A DNA stretch of 64,000 nt from Natrinema hispanicum (GTDB taxonomy: Archaea > Halobacteriota > Halobacteria > Halobacteriales > Natrialbaceae), in NCBI RefSeq assembly GCF_900111485.1, contig NZ_FOIC01000001.1, positions 284,207-348,206 on the forward strand. The letters run 5' to 3'. This document shows positions 8,995-17,333 of the stretch, piece by piece; positions within the stretch are counted from its first letter, which is position 1, and every line of letters starts with the position of its first letter. A program made the translations under genes and the position numbers. The notes below the pieces were generated by a model, which ran no database searches, was not told the origin of the DNA, and saw nothing but the letters and a program-made list of their open reading frames with translations.

Positions 8995-9270
8995 CTATAG
9001 GTCGACGTACTGTTCTTCCCACTCGCGGCGGGCCTCGAGTTCGCGCCGGCCACGGCGAGTGAGCGTATAGAAGTTCGTTCGGCGGTCGCGTCGGCCCTTT
9101 TCGACGAGTCCCTTATCGACAAGGGTGTCGAGGTTGGGGTAGAGCCGACCGTGGTGAATCTCTTTCTCGTAGTACTGTTCGAGTTCGTCTTTGATCGCCA
9201 GTCCGTGGGGCTCCTCCTCGCCAGCGATGACGTAGAGCAAGTCACGCTGGAATCCTGTCAGGTCGTACAT
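8995..9270 (-). CDS. PadR-family transcriptional regulator
   Basis: This 91-residue winged-helix protein begins MYDLTGFQRDLLYVIAG. The typical PadR wHTH follows: GLAIKDELEQYYEKEIHHGRLYPNLDTLVDKGLVEKGRRDRRTNFYTLTRRGRREL. An earlier ATG six codons upstream exists, but MYDLTGFQ is the usual haloarchaeal PadR start. It lacks the long C-terminal dimerisation arm of bacterial PadR proteins, as is common in halophiles. A TTATTAAAAT box lies about 30-38 bp upstream. It may control the adjacent MgtC/DUF4010 gene or itself. Confidence 0.85.
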   Translation of the reverse strand: MYDLTGFQRDLLYVIAGEEEPHGLAIKDELEQYYEKEIHHGRLYPNLDTLVDKGLVEKGRRDRRTNFYTLTRRGRRELEARREWEEQYVDL

Positions 9271-9719
9271 TGGGAAAGTACCAATCACACTTACTGTCGA
9301 ATTTTAATAAGGCTATCGGGTTGTTTCGATCGAAAGAGGGTTATTACCAGCGAGACGTGTCGTTTCGGCTGCGAGAGACCCATAATGCCGATGACGAATC
9401 GGTCGGTGATGCTCCCATAATGTGCGGTTCATGTTTACAGTCCAGATAGTTTGTTTCGACACAATTATATGGGATGATCCATCACTAGAGACTTCGACTC
9501 GAGCGAGTACAGACAAGTCTCATCAGTTGACAGTATCACAGTGAAACAGGAAAGCAGATCGCGTGACGGAAAAATGTCACGCGATCGCTTGCCGCCCTGA
9601 ATTGGTCCCCGCTGACGCTTCGGCCCTCCAAGCGAAGCGTCACGTAGAAAACTACGTTGTGTGTACTTAAATGTAACGGCAGTGCTGACAGCAGACGCGG
9701 CCACTGATCCGGGCCTCGT
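9271..9719. other. 449-bp intergenic region holding a cluster of hairpins
   Basis: No coding frame is convincing. The left third carries the PadR promoter and is AT-rich. The right third (9552-9657) holds three successive perfect inverted repeats, listed separately. Confidence 0.5.
9552..9657. repeat. Three tandem perfect inverted repeats (structured element)
   Basis: Hairpin 1: GATCGCGTGAC at 9557-9567 and its exact complement at 9576-9586, extended by AAGC/GCTT around one bulge. Hairpin 2: TGACGCTTCG at 9613-9622 and its exact complement at 9633-9642. Hairpin 3: ACGTAG-AAAA-CTACGT at 9642-9657, sharing one base with hairpin 2. Three exact stems in 106 bp is far beyond chance. It could be a small structured RNA, the end of a lost IS element, or a terminator array for the leftward small gene's flank. 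I cannot decide which. Confidence 0.6.
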
Positions 9720-9866
9720 CTAAATGTGTTCCTCCTCGAGTACCCAGCCGAGTGCTCGCTTGTAGTAGGTAAACATCTCTTCGACGCCGTCGTGGCGCAT
9801 CTCGTCGCTCTCTAAGTGCTCTTTGAGGAACTCGTACTGTTCGCGGATTTCGGCTTCGTCTCGCAT
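9720..9866 (-). CDS. Small conserved-looking protein (48 aa)
   Basis: The frame from the ATG at 9866 encodes MRDEAEIREQYEFLKEHLES and continues to VLEEEHI. It is very acidic, predicted all-helical, and has strong halophile codon usage, unlike the surrounding intergenic DNA. It resembles short haloarchaeal proteins of unknown function. A 13-codon upstream extension exists but is not acidic and is less likely. Confidence 0.65.
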   Translation of the reverse strand: MRDEAEIREQYEFLKEHLESDEMRHDGVEEMFTYYKRALGWVLEEEHI

Positions 9867-10255
9867 ACTCGTCACTATCAGGTGAGCACGGAAAAGCGCC
9901 GCCACACCATATCAATCGCCCTCGCTTCACGACGGGCGAACCCACATACCGTTTCATATGGAAACACCTGTCTTTCGGGACGAAACGATATGGAACGACA
10001 GCGTGTGTCTCTGTCTACTGTAGCCGATCGTCGAACGGGCCCACTTGAATAGCACTCACAGACCACCTCCTTGGATTGGTTTGCTGGGACGTGTCGTTGC
10101 TGGCGTTAATTGGCTGTTGAGCGACGGTCTTCCCATTGCGTTCGGCCGCCCGGACACCGCCTTGGACCGTCTCTTTCGTCTCACGGGCGTAGTGACAGTG
10201 ACGTTCGCAAACTGGGTCCGGTGAGATTTTTTGTGCGCCGTCCGTAGCGAGACCC
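9867..10255. other. Intergenic region, no gene seen
   Basis: It holds the promoter region of the zinc-ribbon gene at 10256 (a TTTTTT tract at 10226-10231, about 25-30 bp upstream). A minus-strand frame through about 10060-10210 looks like decayed coding sequence, but I cannot name it. Confidence 0.35.
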
Positions 10256-10978
10256 ATGAAAATCCGGGGCGAGCGCGAATGTACGGAGTGTGGGACCCGC
10301 TGGTCGTACTATGAAACTGGGAGCGTGGGCTGTCCCGCCTGTGGTAGCCTTCAGAGCGTTGGCGTCGACGAACGAACCGAACACACTGACATGCAGGTCG
10401 CGTTCGATCTGACTCCCGTCCGAAACGCGGTCGACGAGGTCGAATCCGACGATCTCGCCGAGCGAGCCCGCGATCGGTGTCGCGACTACGTTCGCCGCCG
10501 CGGGTTCGTCAACGCCGGTACCCTCCGCGAACTCGACGATACCTATCTGGCCGCGACCGAGTTGCTCCACGTCGCCGACATCGTCGCCCGCGAGATCCAC
10601 CTCGACGAACGCGAAGAGTTGTACTTCCTTGCCCTGCTCCGCGATGCCGACCAGGGCGAGCGCCCACCTGTCGAAGACGTTCCGACATCGCTTCGTGCCG
10701 CTCGCGGACTCGCGTACGCAAACGCCGTCCGCGAATACCGTCGCGACATCCGTACGTGGGCCGAGGATCGAGAACTAACTACGAGCCAACGAGGGGCACT
10801 CGAGACCCTCGGCGAACACGTCACGCGGGTTCGGATGCTCGACGGAGACATCGAGCCACAGGCCGCCGAACAGCTGATCACGGCGACTCGCGATCTGACG
10901 AACGGCCTGCGTGGCGACGAAATGGCGTTCTCGCAGGCCCAAGAGCGGCTGACGAGCCTCGAGTTCGGCGAAACTTAG
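10256..10978 (+). CDS. Zinc-ribbon protein of unknown function (haloarchaeal)
   Basis: This 240-residue protein opens with a compact zinc ribbon (ECTECGTRWSYYETGSVGCPACGSL, two CxxC pairs at residues 9-12 and 25-28). A mostly helical acidic domain of about 190 residues follows, with several Arg pairs. The ribbon resembles TFIIB- or rubredoxin-type ribbons. The rest matches no family I can name, though proteins of this layout are common in haloarchaea. The stop overlaps the folD stop on the other strand by four bases (convergent). Confidence 0.75.
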   Translation: MKIRGERECTECGTRWSYYETGSVGCPACGSLQSVGVDERTEHTDMQVAFDLTPVRNAVDEVESDDLAERARDRCRDYVRRRGFVNAGTLRELDDTYLAATELLHVADIVAREIHLDEREELYFLALLRDADQGERPPVEDVPTSLRAARGLAYANAVREYRRDIRTWAEDRELTTSQRGALETLGEHVTRVRMLDGDIEPQAAEQLITATRDLTNGLRGDEMAFSQAQERLTSLEFGET

Positions 10979-11868
10979 GGCAGATCCACGGCGACGTCTT
11001 CCTGCAGGCTCGCGGCTTTGACGGTATTATATAGCAACATCGCGCGCGTCATCGGGCCGACGCCGCCGGGAACCGGCGTGATGGCGCTGGCTTTCTCCTT
11101 TGCGCTCTCGAACTCGACGTCGCCGACGAGTTCGTAGCCCTTCTCGGTGTCTGCGTCGACGCGGTTGACGCCCACGTCGATTACGACCGTCCCCTCCGTG
11201 ATCATCGAGCCGTCGACGAGTTCCGGGACGCCAGCGGCAGCGACGACGATGTCTGCACGCTGAGTCTTTTCGGCGAGGTTCTCGGTCCGGGAGTGACAGA
11301 CCGTCACCGTCGCGTTGCCGTCGTCGGCCTTCTGGATCAGCAGGTTCGCCAGCGGCTTGCCAACGATGTCAGACCGGCCGACGATCGTTACGTCCTTGCC
11401 CTCGGTGTCGACGTCAGCCGACTCGAGCAGCTTCTGGACGCCGTGTGGCGTACAGGGTCGGAAGCGAGCGTCACCGGCGACGAGTCGGCCGACGTTCTCG
11501 GGGTGGAAGCCGTCGACGTCCTTCGCGGGATCGACCCGGCGGATCACGTCGCGGTAGTCGACGTGGTCCGGGACGGGTGCCTGGACGATGTATCCGTGGA
11601 CGTCGTCGTTGTCGTTGAGATCCGCGATGGTGTCGAACAGTTCCTCGGCTGGGGCGTCGCCGTCGACGTCGACGTGGTGGCTCTCGATGCCGACCTCCTC
11701 ACAGTCGCGCTGTTTCATGTTTACGTAGGTCTGGCTCGCCGGATCGTCGCCCATAAGGACGGTTGCCAGCCCCGGCCGTGCGCCCGCGTCTGCGAGTGTC
11801 TCGATCGCCTCAGTCAACTCGTCTCGAATGTTACTCGCAACCGCGTTGCCGTCGATGATCTCGGTCAT
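10975..11868 (-). CDS. folD: Methylenetetrahydrofolate dehydrogenase / cyclohydrolase
   Basis: This 297-residue bifunctional enzyme interconverts methylene-, methenyl- and formyl-tetrahydrofolate. It has the signature YVNMKQRDCEEVGIES with the catalytic Lys, the 'VDGFHPENVGRL' segment, and the NADP-binding VTIVGRSDIVGKPLANLL. The C-terminal PVPGGVGPMTRAMLLYNT matches the family signature. It lies downstream of glyA on the same strand (about 280 bp apart). GlyA makes methylene-THF and FolD oxidises it. Confidence 0.95.
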   Translation of the reverse strand: MTEIIDGNAVASNIRDELTEAIETLADAGARPGLATVLMGDDPASQTYVNMKQRDCEEVGIESHHVDVDGDAPAEELFDTIADLNDNDDVHGYIVQAPVPDHVDYRDVIRRVDPAKDVDGFHPENVGRLVAGDARFRPCTPHGVQKLLESADVDTEGKDVTIVGRSDIVGKPLANLLIQKADDGNATVTVCHSRTENLAEKTQRADIVVAAAGVPELVDGSMITEGTVVIDVGVNRVDADTEKGYELVGDVEFESAKEKASAITPVPGGVGPMTRAMLLYNTVKAASLQEDVAVDLP

Positions 11869-12027
11869 TACTCGAGTGGGCGACCGCGAGACTCATTAAT
11901 CCCCGGATTCGTGCGTAGAATCGCCCTCAATTCGACTCGAATATACACGTCTATGGATATCATCGTCGAACTGCTCGTCGACTCAGCCAGATCGCACTGA
12001 TGGCCGTTCCTGCTGCTCGCGAATGGT

Positions 12028-12102
12028 ACGGACGCCTCTCAGTCAGTTCCGGCGCACACACGACGGTCGCGGGTGGGCCGGTACACAGTGATAACAGACC
12101 GT
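12028..12102. repeat. Dispersed palindromic element, copy A
   Basis: It lies between glyA (3' end at 12145) and the folD start. Arms begin ACGGAC (12028) and end GACCGT (12102). The left arm contains CTCAGTCAGTTCCGGCGCAC. The minus-strand core reads CCCGCGACCG, as in copies C and D. See the finding on this family. Confidence 0.55.
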
Positions 12103-12144
12103 CTGACAGCGAGAAAGCAGCAGCGAAAACGAATGCGTCGTCAG

Positions 12145-13392
12145 CTATTCGTACAGCGGGTTCTCGTCACACAGCGTCGCGACTTCCTCGCGAACCTCCG
12201 CGAGGACGCTCTCGTCGTCGGGACTGTCGACGACGCGAGCGATCAGGTCGGCGACCGTCCGGCAGTCGTCTTCGTCGAAGCCACGCGTAGTCAGTGCCGG
12301 CGTGCCAGCACGGATGCCGCTGGGGTTGAACGCCGAGCGCGTCTCGCCGGGCACCGTGTTCGCGTTGAGGACGATGCCGGCCTCCTCGAGCGCTTCTTCG
12401 GCGTCGCCGCCGGTTGTATCGGGATGACTTTCGCGGAGGTCGACGAGCACGAGGTGGTTGTCGGTGCCCTCAGAGACCAGCGAGAAGCCGTGTTCCGAGA
12501 GTCGCTCGCCGAGGGCCTTCGCGTTTGCAATCGTCTGCTCGGCGTATTCTTCGAATTCAGGCTCGAGGGCTTCCTTGAAGCCGACGGCCTTGCCGGCGAC
12601 GTTGTGCATGAGCGGGCCGCCCTGGCCACCGGGGAAGACGGCGGCGTCGATGTCGTCGGCGTACTCCTCGTCACACATGACGATGCCGCCCCGGCCCGAG
12701 CGGATCGTCTTGTGCGTACTGCCGGTGACGAAGTCGGCGACACCGACCGGCGAGGGATGGACGCCGGCGGCGACGAGCCCCGTGATGTGCGCGATGTCCG
12801 CGAGATGGAGCGCGTCGACGTCGTCGGCGACGTCCTGAATTCGCTCCCATTCGACCTCACGCGGGTACGCGGAGTAGCCCGAGACGATGATGTCTGGCTC
12901 GAACTCGGCCGCGTGCTCGGCGAGCCCCTCGTAGTCGAGATAGCCCGTCTCGGCGTCGACCTCGTACTGCTCGACCTCATAGAGCTGGCCCGTGAAGTTC
13001 GCCGGGTGGCCGTGGCTTAAGTGGCCGCCGTGGGTCAGATCAAGCGAGAGGATCTTGTCGCCGGGCTCGAGCATCGCGAAGTAGACGGCCTGGTTGGCCT
13101 GCGTGCCCGAGTGGGGCTGGACGTTGACGTGCTCTGCGCCGAACAGCTCCGTCGCGCGGTCGATCGCGAGCTGTTCGACCTCGTCGGCGTACTCACAGCC
13201 GCCGTAGTAGCGCTCGCCGGGATACCCCTCGGCGTACTTGTTCGTCAGGGCACTGCCCTGCGCGTCGAGGACGGCATCGCTGACGTGGTTCTCGCTGGCG
13301 ATCATCTGCAACGTCTCTCGCTGGCGCTGTACCTCGCCCTCGAGGGCGTCGGCGACGGCGGGATCGACGTCCCGTACCTTGTCGTGGTCCAT
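12145..13392 (-). CDS. glyA: Serine hydroxymethyltransferase
   Basis: This 415-residue PLP enzyme converts serine + THF to glycine + methylene-THF. It has the early LQMIASENHVSDAVL, YAEGYPGERYYGGCEYAD, LDLTHGGHLSHG, and the PLP-lysine motif DFVTGSTHKTIRSGRGG. I start at the ATG at 13392 (MDHDKVRDVDPAV). A TATA box 24-29 bp upstream supports a leaderless message and excludes the 16-codon longer frame. Together with FolD and the thyA-folA pair it completes the thymidylate cycle. Confidence 0.95.
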   Translation of the reverse strand: MDHDKVRDVDPAVADALEGEVQRQRETLQMIASENHVSDAVLDAQGSALTNKYAEGYPGERYYGGCEYADEVEQLAIDRATELFGAEHVNVQPHSGTQANQAVYFAMLEPGDKILSLDLTHGGHLSHGHPANFTGQLYEVEQYEVDAETGYLDYEGLAEHAAEFEPDIIVSGYSAYPREVEWERIQDVADDVDALHLADIAHITGLVAAGVHPSPVGVADFVTGSTHKTIRSGRGGIVMCDEEYADDIDAAVFPGGQGGPLMHNVAGKAVGFKEALEPEFEEYAEQTIANAKALGERLSEHGFSLVSEGTDNHLVLVDLRESHPDTTGGDAEEALEEAGIVLNANTVPGETRSAFNPSGIRAGTPALTTRGFDEDDCRTVADLIARVVDSPDDESVLAEVREEVATLCDENPLYE

Positions 13393-13413
13393 ATCCGAAT
13401 TGCGGTCTGGCGG

Positions 13414-13424
13414 CTGTATAAGTG
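13414..13424 (-). promoter_or_regulatory. TATA box for glyA
   Basis: Minus-strand CACTTATACAG (TTATAC at 13416-13421) is 24-29 bp from the glyA ATG at 13392. It fits leaderless transcription and defines the start. Confidence 0.5.
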
Positions 13425-13564
13425 TACCCTTCCCCGGCAAGTCGAGCCACTACTGGCCCCCATCACGACGAGGCCGACCCGGCAGCCGAGCACCCGTCGG
13501 ACGAGAGGCGCGGCTCGTCGTCGGACCCGCAGAGACGCAGCCAGTGCCGGGCGTTCGAGTCCAG

Positions 13565-13610
13565 CTTATAAAGGGGCCAGTCCCGCTGACGGGCTTATAT
13601 ACTTATAATA
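13565..13610 (+). promoter_or_regulatory. Two TATA-like boxes upstream of the CHAT gene
   Basis: CTTATAAAG at 13565-13573 and CTTATATACTTATAATA at 13594-13610 stand in an otherwise GC-rich gap. The second is 44-60 bp from the ATG at 13654, so a short leader is expected. The two boxes may mark alternative promoters. Confidence 0.4.
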
Positions 13611-13653
13611 TCCCGATACAACTAACTTATCTGAGTGACATTCGGCTAACCAA

Positions 13654-15801
13654 ATGATTTGGTGGGAGGTAGATGGCGACGTCCTTCACGTCACCGACGC
13701 TGACAACGCCGAGTTGACGGTTGAGGGGGTTGATACCGCCGTCAATAACGCTAGCGTCGACATCCAGCGTCCCGCTGACGAGACTGTCGCCGTAACGACT
13801 AGCAAGCTTCGTTTCCCGCACGCGGTCGTGTACGCGTTCTCGCTCACCTGTGATGATCACCGCGAACTCGACCCTGGTGGCGAGCCGCTGTCACTGCCGC
13901 CCGGGGAGTATATCGTCGACGTTGATACCGAGATCAAGTCCTACCTCCGATTTTCCGGCGCGGCGACGATCGAACGGACGCCCGATTACGAGGAGGTTAT
14001 CATCTCCTTTCCGACGCGAACGCGTGTCATCCTCGGCCTCCGGTGTCGACACGAGTTCCCTGTGGGAACGATTACTGTCCCCGACCGCCCGTCTGCGATC
14101 GCCGACGCCATCACACATATGGCTGCCTCACACAAGACCGACGGCCCCGATCGGTCGTATCCCACACTCCGGGGCCATCCGGCACTGATCGAGCACGGCG
14201 ATTCCCTCGAGATTGACGACTGCATCCGGTCTGGGACTCCTGATCACGGGATCGAACTCGTCGTGCCACCCAACTACGAGTCGCTGTTAGTCACTGCGCC
14301 GCTTGCCTACTATCTTCAGGCAACAGTCCGGACGACCGACGACTGCCGTCACGTCCCATCCAGTCCGGGTTCAGCCCGTCCGCGACTCCGACTCGTCGAC
14401 CGAGGGCGCGACGTGGCGCTCTCATCGATGCCCGAGTTAGAGCACGACGTCGCACGGCTACTCCGGAAAACGTTCTTGCTCGACTGTCTCGTCCGCAATG
14501 CCGGCCCCTACGGAACGACGCTCGCTGAATACAGTCTGCTCGAGTCCCTCGACCTCGACGCTGACACGCTGTACGACGCCTCACCACAGGATCGGTTTGC
14601 AGCCTATCTCGACGTGCCTTACGCGGCTATCAAACACCGACTCCCCGAGTGGCATCTCTCGACGTACGTCACACCGGCGTACGAGAGCGTCGAAACGCTG
14701 CCGTTCCTGCTCGACCGACTGAGCATGATCTATACCCCACGCAGCTCCGAGCTCGAGGGACGAGAACTGGTCGAACGCTCGCTCGAGGATTTCTATCGTG
14801 GCCTCGATTCCGGGCACGGCTGGACCGATCGGCAGTGCGTGCCGTCTGCGGCCAGGGCCACCACCGGGCAGGTCGCCTCGGTCGACATCGTCAAACCCGA
14901 CCTCCGGAGCGGCCGCACCCACGGCTGGCTGGCCGACGGCGTCCCGATCGACGCCTTCAAATCCGCACCCGAGGCCTACGACAACCGCCTCGACTATCTC
15001 GAGCGAGCGAACGACGCGATCTCGATCTGTGTCGTCCTCAACGATCCGGAGATGGCCGGCGAACACGACCGTGTTGCCGAGATCTATCGCCAGCGCTCTG
15101 AAGAACTGACGATCGACCTCTCCGTCGAGGAATCACTCGAGACAGCCGCTCTCGCCCGCGTCTTCGAGACCGACCACGATTTCGTCCACTACATCGGCCA
15201 CTGCGAAACCGACGGGCTGCGCTGTCCCGATGGCACGCTCGCAGCCTCGAGCCTCGAGTGCTGTAATGTCCAGACATTCTTTCTCAACGCGTGTGGCTCC
15301 TTCCATGAGGGACAGACCCTGATCGAGAAAGGCAGCGTCGCCGGCGCGGTGACGTTCACCAAAGTCCTAAACGACCACGCCATCAAGGTCGGCTCGACGT
15401 TCGCCAAACTGCTGGTTCATGGCTTCAGCATCGAGCGAGCGATAGATCTCGCCCGCCGGCGCATCATGATGGGGAAAGACTACACTGTCGTTGGCGACGG
15501 AACCCACTCGCTCACCCAGGGCGACCAGCCACCGACCACTGCACGACTCGAGGAAGTCGAAGCCGACGGCCGTGAAACACAGTATCTCTTGTGTCTCGAC
15601 TGTTACTCGATGCGAGCAGCCGGCTCATACTACTTCCCGCACACCGAGACCAACGAGTATGCCTACCTCTGCGGGAACGACTCGACGTTTACGTTGACAC
15701 GATCGGAACTGGTGACGATGCTCAAAGAAACGGACGCAGCCGTGATCTACGACGGGGACGTATACTGGTCGGACGCACTCTGGCCACGATTTGATCGATA
15801 A
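13654..15801 (+). CDS. CHAT-domain (caspase-like) protease candidate
   Basis: This 715-residue protein has a C-terminal CHAT-like peptidase domain (about 500-610). It has DFVHYIGHCETDG with the probable catalytic His516, and VQTFFLNACGSFHEGQ with the probable nucleophile Cys547. GAVTFTKVLNDHAIKVGSTFAKLLVHG and IERAIDLARR follow, matching the end of CHAT domains. The GHG of the family reads GHC here. Residues 1-490 are acidic and match no domain I know. They contain LVVPPNYESLLVTAPLAYYL and could sense a ligand or partner. Residues 640-715 form a small extra module with LCLDCYSMRAAG. CHAT proteases are often executioners in defence or cell-death pathways. No effector or sensor gene is adjacent, so its role is open. 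Confidence 0.75.
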   Translation: MIWWEVDGDVLHVTDADNAELTVEGVDTAVNNASVDIQRPADETVAVTTSKLRFPHAVVYAFSLTCDDHRELDPGGEPLSLPPGEYIVDVDTEIKSYLRFSGAATIERTPDYEEVIISFPTRTRVILGLRCRHEFPVGTITVPDRPSAIADAITHMAASHKTDGPDRSYPTLRGHPALIEHGDSLEIDDCIRSGTPDHGIELVVPPNYESLLVTAPLAYYLQATVRTTDDCRHVPSSPGSARPRLRLVDRGRDVALSSMPELEHDVARLLRKTFLLDCLVRNAGPYGTTLAEYSLLESLDLDADTLYDASPQDRFAAYLDVPYAAIKHRLPEWHLSTYVTPAYESVETLPFLLDRLSMIYTPRSSELEGRELVERSLEDFYRGLDSGHGWTDRQCVPSAARATTGQVASVDIVKPDLRSGRTHGWLADGVPIDAFKSAPEAYDNRLDYLERANDAISICVVLNDPEMAGEHDRVAEIYRQRSEELTIDLSVEESLETAALARVFETDHDFVHYIGHCETDGLRCPDGTLAASSLECCNVQTFFLNACGSFHEGQTLIEKGSVAGAVTFTKVLNDHAIKVGSTFAKLLVHGFSIERAIDLARRRIMMGKDYTVVGDGTHSLTQGDQPPTTARLEEVEADGRETQYLLCLDCYSMRAAGSYYFPHTETNEYAYLCGNDSTFTLTRSELVTMLKETDAAVIYDGDVYWSDALWPRFDR

Positions 15802-16264
15802 CCGCCGACACGTACGATGAGTGGCAGCGTCACTTCGGCTGTCGACTCACTATCGACTCGGAACCACCGGGAGACGAAGTGGCTGGTGTTGATCTCGAGA
15901 TTTGCAACTTCGCCGCCGTCTCGGTCGGTGGTGCATCCGTGTTGTATCCGGCGGCATACTCAACGAAGACGGATCCCACTCCACAAAAGATAAAGCGTGA
16001 CGGTCCCCTCCCCCCATCTCGCGAGGCTACTCATCTTGACTGGACGCGAACAGGTCGTCACCCGCGAACTGTACGATCCCAACGCAGACGGGATTCCCGT
16101 GATGTTAGGCGCGGATGAATGTCAAGGACCGCCGTACGTGCTGACCCGTTCTGCCCGCACAGTACTCCGTGACGATCGAATCCGGTCCGACTCGAGGCCA
16201 CCTCGAGCAATGACCGCTCGAACGCCCCACCATAGTTGGCTCTGTCGAACGCACATACGATAGC
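15802..16264 (+). other. Possibly decayed coding stretch downstream of the CHAT gene
   Basis: In one frame 15805-15980 reads SITADTYDEWQRHFGCRLTI and on to VSVGGASVLYPAAYS, with haloarchaeal codon bias. From about 16020 another frame reads VVTRELYDPNADGIPVMLGA and PPYVLTRSARTVLRDD. No single frame spans both, and neither has a good start. This looks like a gene broken by a frameshift, but I have no homologue in mind. Confidence 0.3.
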
Positions 16265-16514
16265 AGAGTAACACGTTGGTTGTTTATAGTTATTGGTACT
16301 AGTAACGAAAACCCGTCCTCACCCGCTCTATTACCAATACCCGTTTCCAAGTATAGCTCTATCAACCCATACGTGTATAAGAGATATCGATATTCCGTTG
16401 GCGAACTAACGTGTTCTGGACAAAAATTACCGTTTTAGATACGATACGAGAAGTTCTGCCGCCCAGATGGCCGCCAAAATTAAGTACTGTGCTCTCAATT
16501 ACTTCTGTATAGGC
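16265..16514 (+). promoter_or_regulatory. AT-rich regulatory region upstream of the tbsP-like gene
   Basis: It contains the inverted pair TATTGGTA (16293-16300) and TACCAATA (16332-16339), and the perfect palindrome ATATCGATAT (16384-16393). An AAAATTAAGTA box lies about 30-40 bp before the ATG at 16515. These are candidate operators, and autoregulation by the downstream wHTH protein is plausible. Confidence 0.4.
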
Positions 16515-17333
16515 ATGACCTCGAATTTACTCAACCATCAGATTGACGATATTCTCGAGTCAGTGCTCGAGGATGCAAGCGGTGATATCTTCATGGTAAA
16601 TCCATCGCATGATGCCATCGAAGACTTCGTCTCCGTCGCCACCACGTTCGACGGCGACCTTCCCGCAGTACATATGCTCGCCGACGAGCGAACGCTGAAA
16701 GACATCATGGGCGATTTCATCGTCGCCTCGAACGCGGCCGACCTTATCAGCGAGGGCGCACTCGCCTTGCGAACGCTCGAGCAGGCCCCCGAGAACTCGC
16801 TTTTGATCACTGAGGACCGCGTCGTCGCCGTCGTTCACGCCGGTGACCGCGTCGGCGGCCTCGTCACTGATGAAGCGGACTTCGTCGCAGACACCTACGA
16901 GACCTACGAGGATCGCTGGGCCGACGCGTCCGAATTTAACCTTCGGACGCCGCCGATCACGGACGTCCGCGAAACGCTCGCCGACGAGATCAGCCCCGAC
17001 GCTGAAGGCGACTTCACGGCAATTCTCGACTCGCTCGAGACAGCCCGCGGCGACGGCGATGGGCTGGATGAGGTCACCATTTCCTTGCTCGTTGCCGCCA
17101 AAAACGAGGCCCTGCTCTACGACATCAGCAAGTGGGGCGAGGACGTCGGGATCGCCTCCAAGGCGACCTTCTCGCGGACGAAAACCAAACTCGAGGACAT
17201 GGGCCTGATCGACACCGAGAAGGTCCCGATCGACGTCGGTCGCCCGCGACTCCGCCTCAAGATCGGTGACGACCGCCTCAAAGAAGCCGACAACGGCCAG
17301 CTCGCGACGGTGGCCCAGTCGATTCTCAACTAA
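16515..17333 (+). CDS. tbsP: TbsP-like transcriptional regulator (DUF5821)
   Basis: This 272-residue protein has an N-terminal Rossmann-like half (DIFMVNPSHDAIEDFVSVATTF; ERTLKDIMGDFIVASNAADL) and a C-terminal winged helix (AKNEALLYDISKWGEDVGIASKATFSRTKTKLEDMGLIDTEKVPIDVGRPRLRL, about 205-255). This matches the haloarchaeal TbsP family, which in Haloferax acts with TrmB on glycolysis/gluconeogenesis genes. I use the ATG at 16515 (MTSNLLNHQIDDIL); an upstream extension is not conserved-looking. The identity rests on my recognition of the family. Confidence 0.75.
   Translation: MTSNLLNHQIDDILESVLEDASGDIFMVNPSHDAIEDFVSVATTFDGDLPAVHMLADERTLKDIMGDFIVASNAADLISEGALALRTLEQAPENSLLITEDRVVAVVHAGDRVGGLVTDEADFVADTYETYEDRWADASEFNLRTPPITDVRETLADEISPDAEGDFTAILDSLETARGDGDGLDEVTISLLVAAKNEALLYDISKWGEDVGIASKATFSRTKTKLEDMGLIDTEKVPIDVGRPRLRLKIGDDRLKEADNGQLATVAQSILN

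Noticed and set aside
10015..10257. Minus-strand 80-codon frame before the zinc-ribbon gene
   Set aside because: No start context, no domain and no halophile acidity across its length. At best a relic.
13540..13562. tRNA-like T-arm sequence GTTCGAGTCC
   Set aside because: No acceptor stem, anticodon arm or CCA-adjacent pairing could be formed around it.
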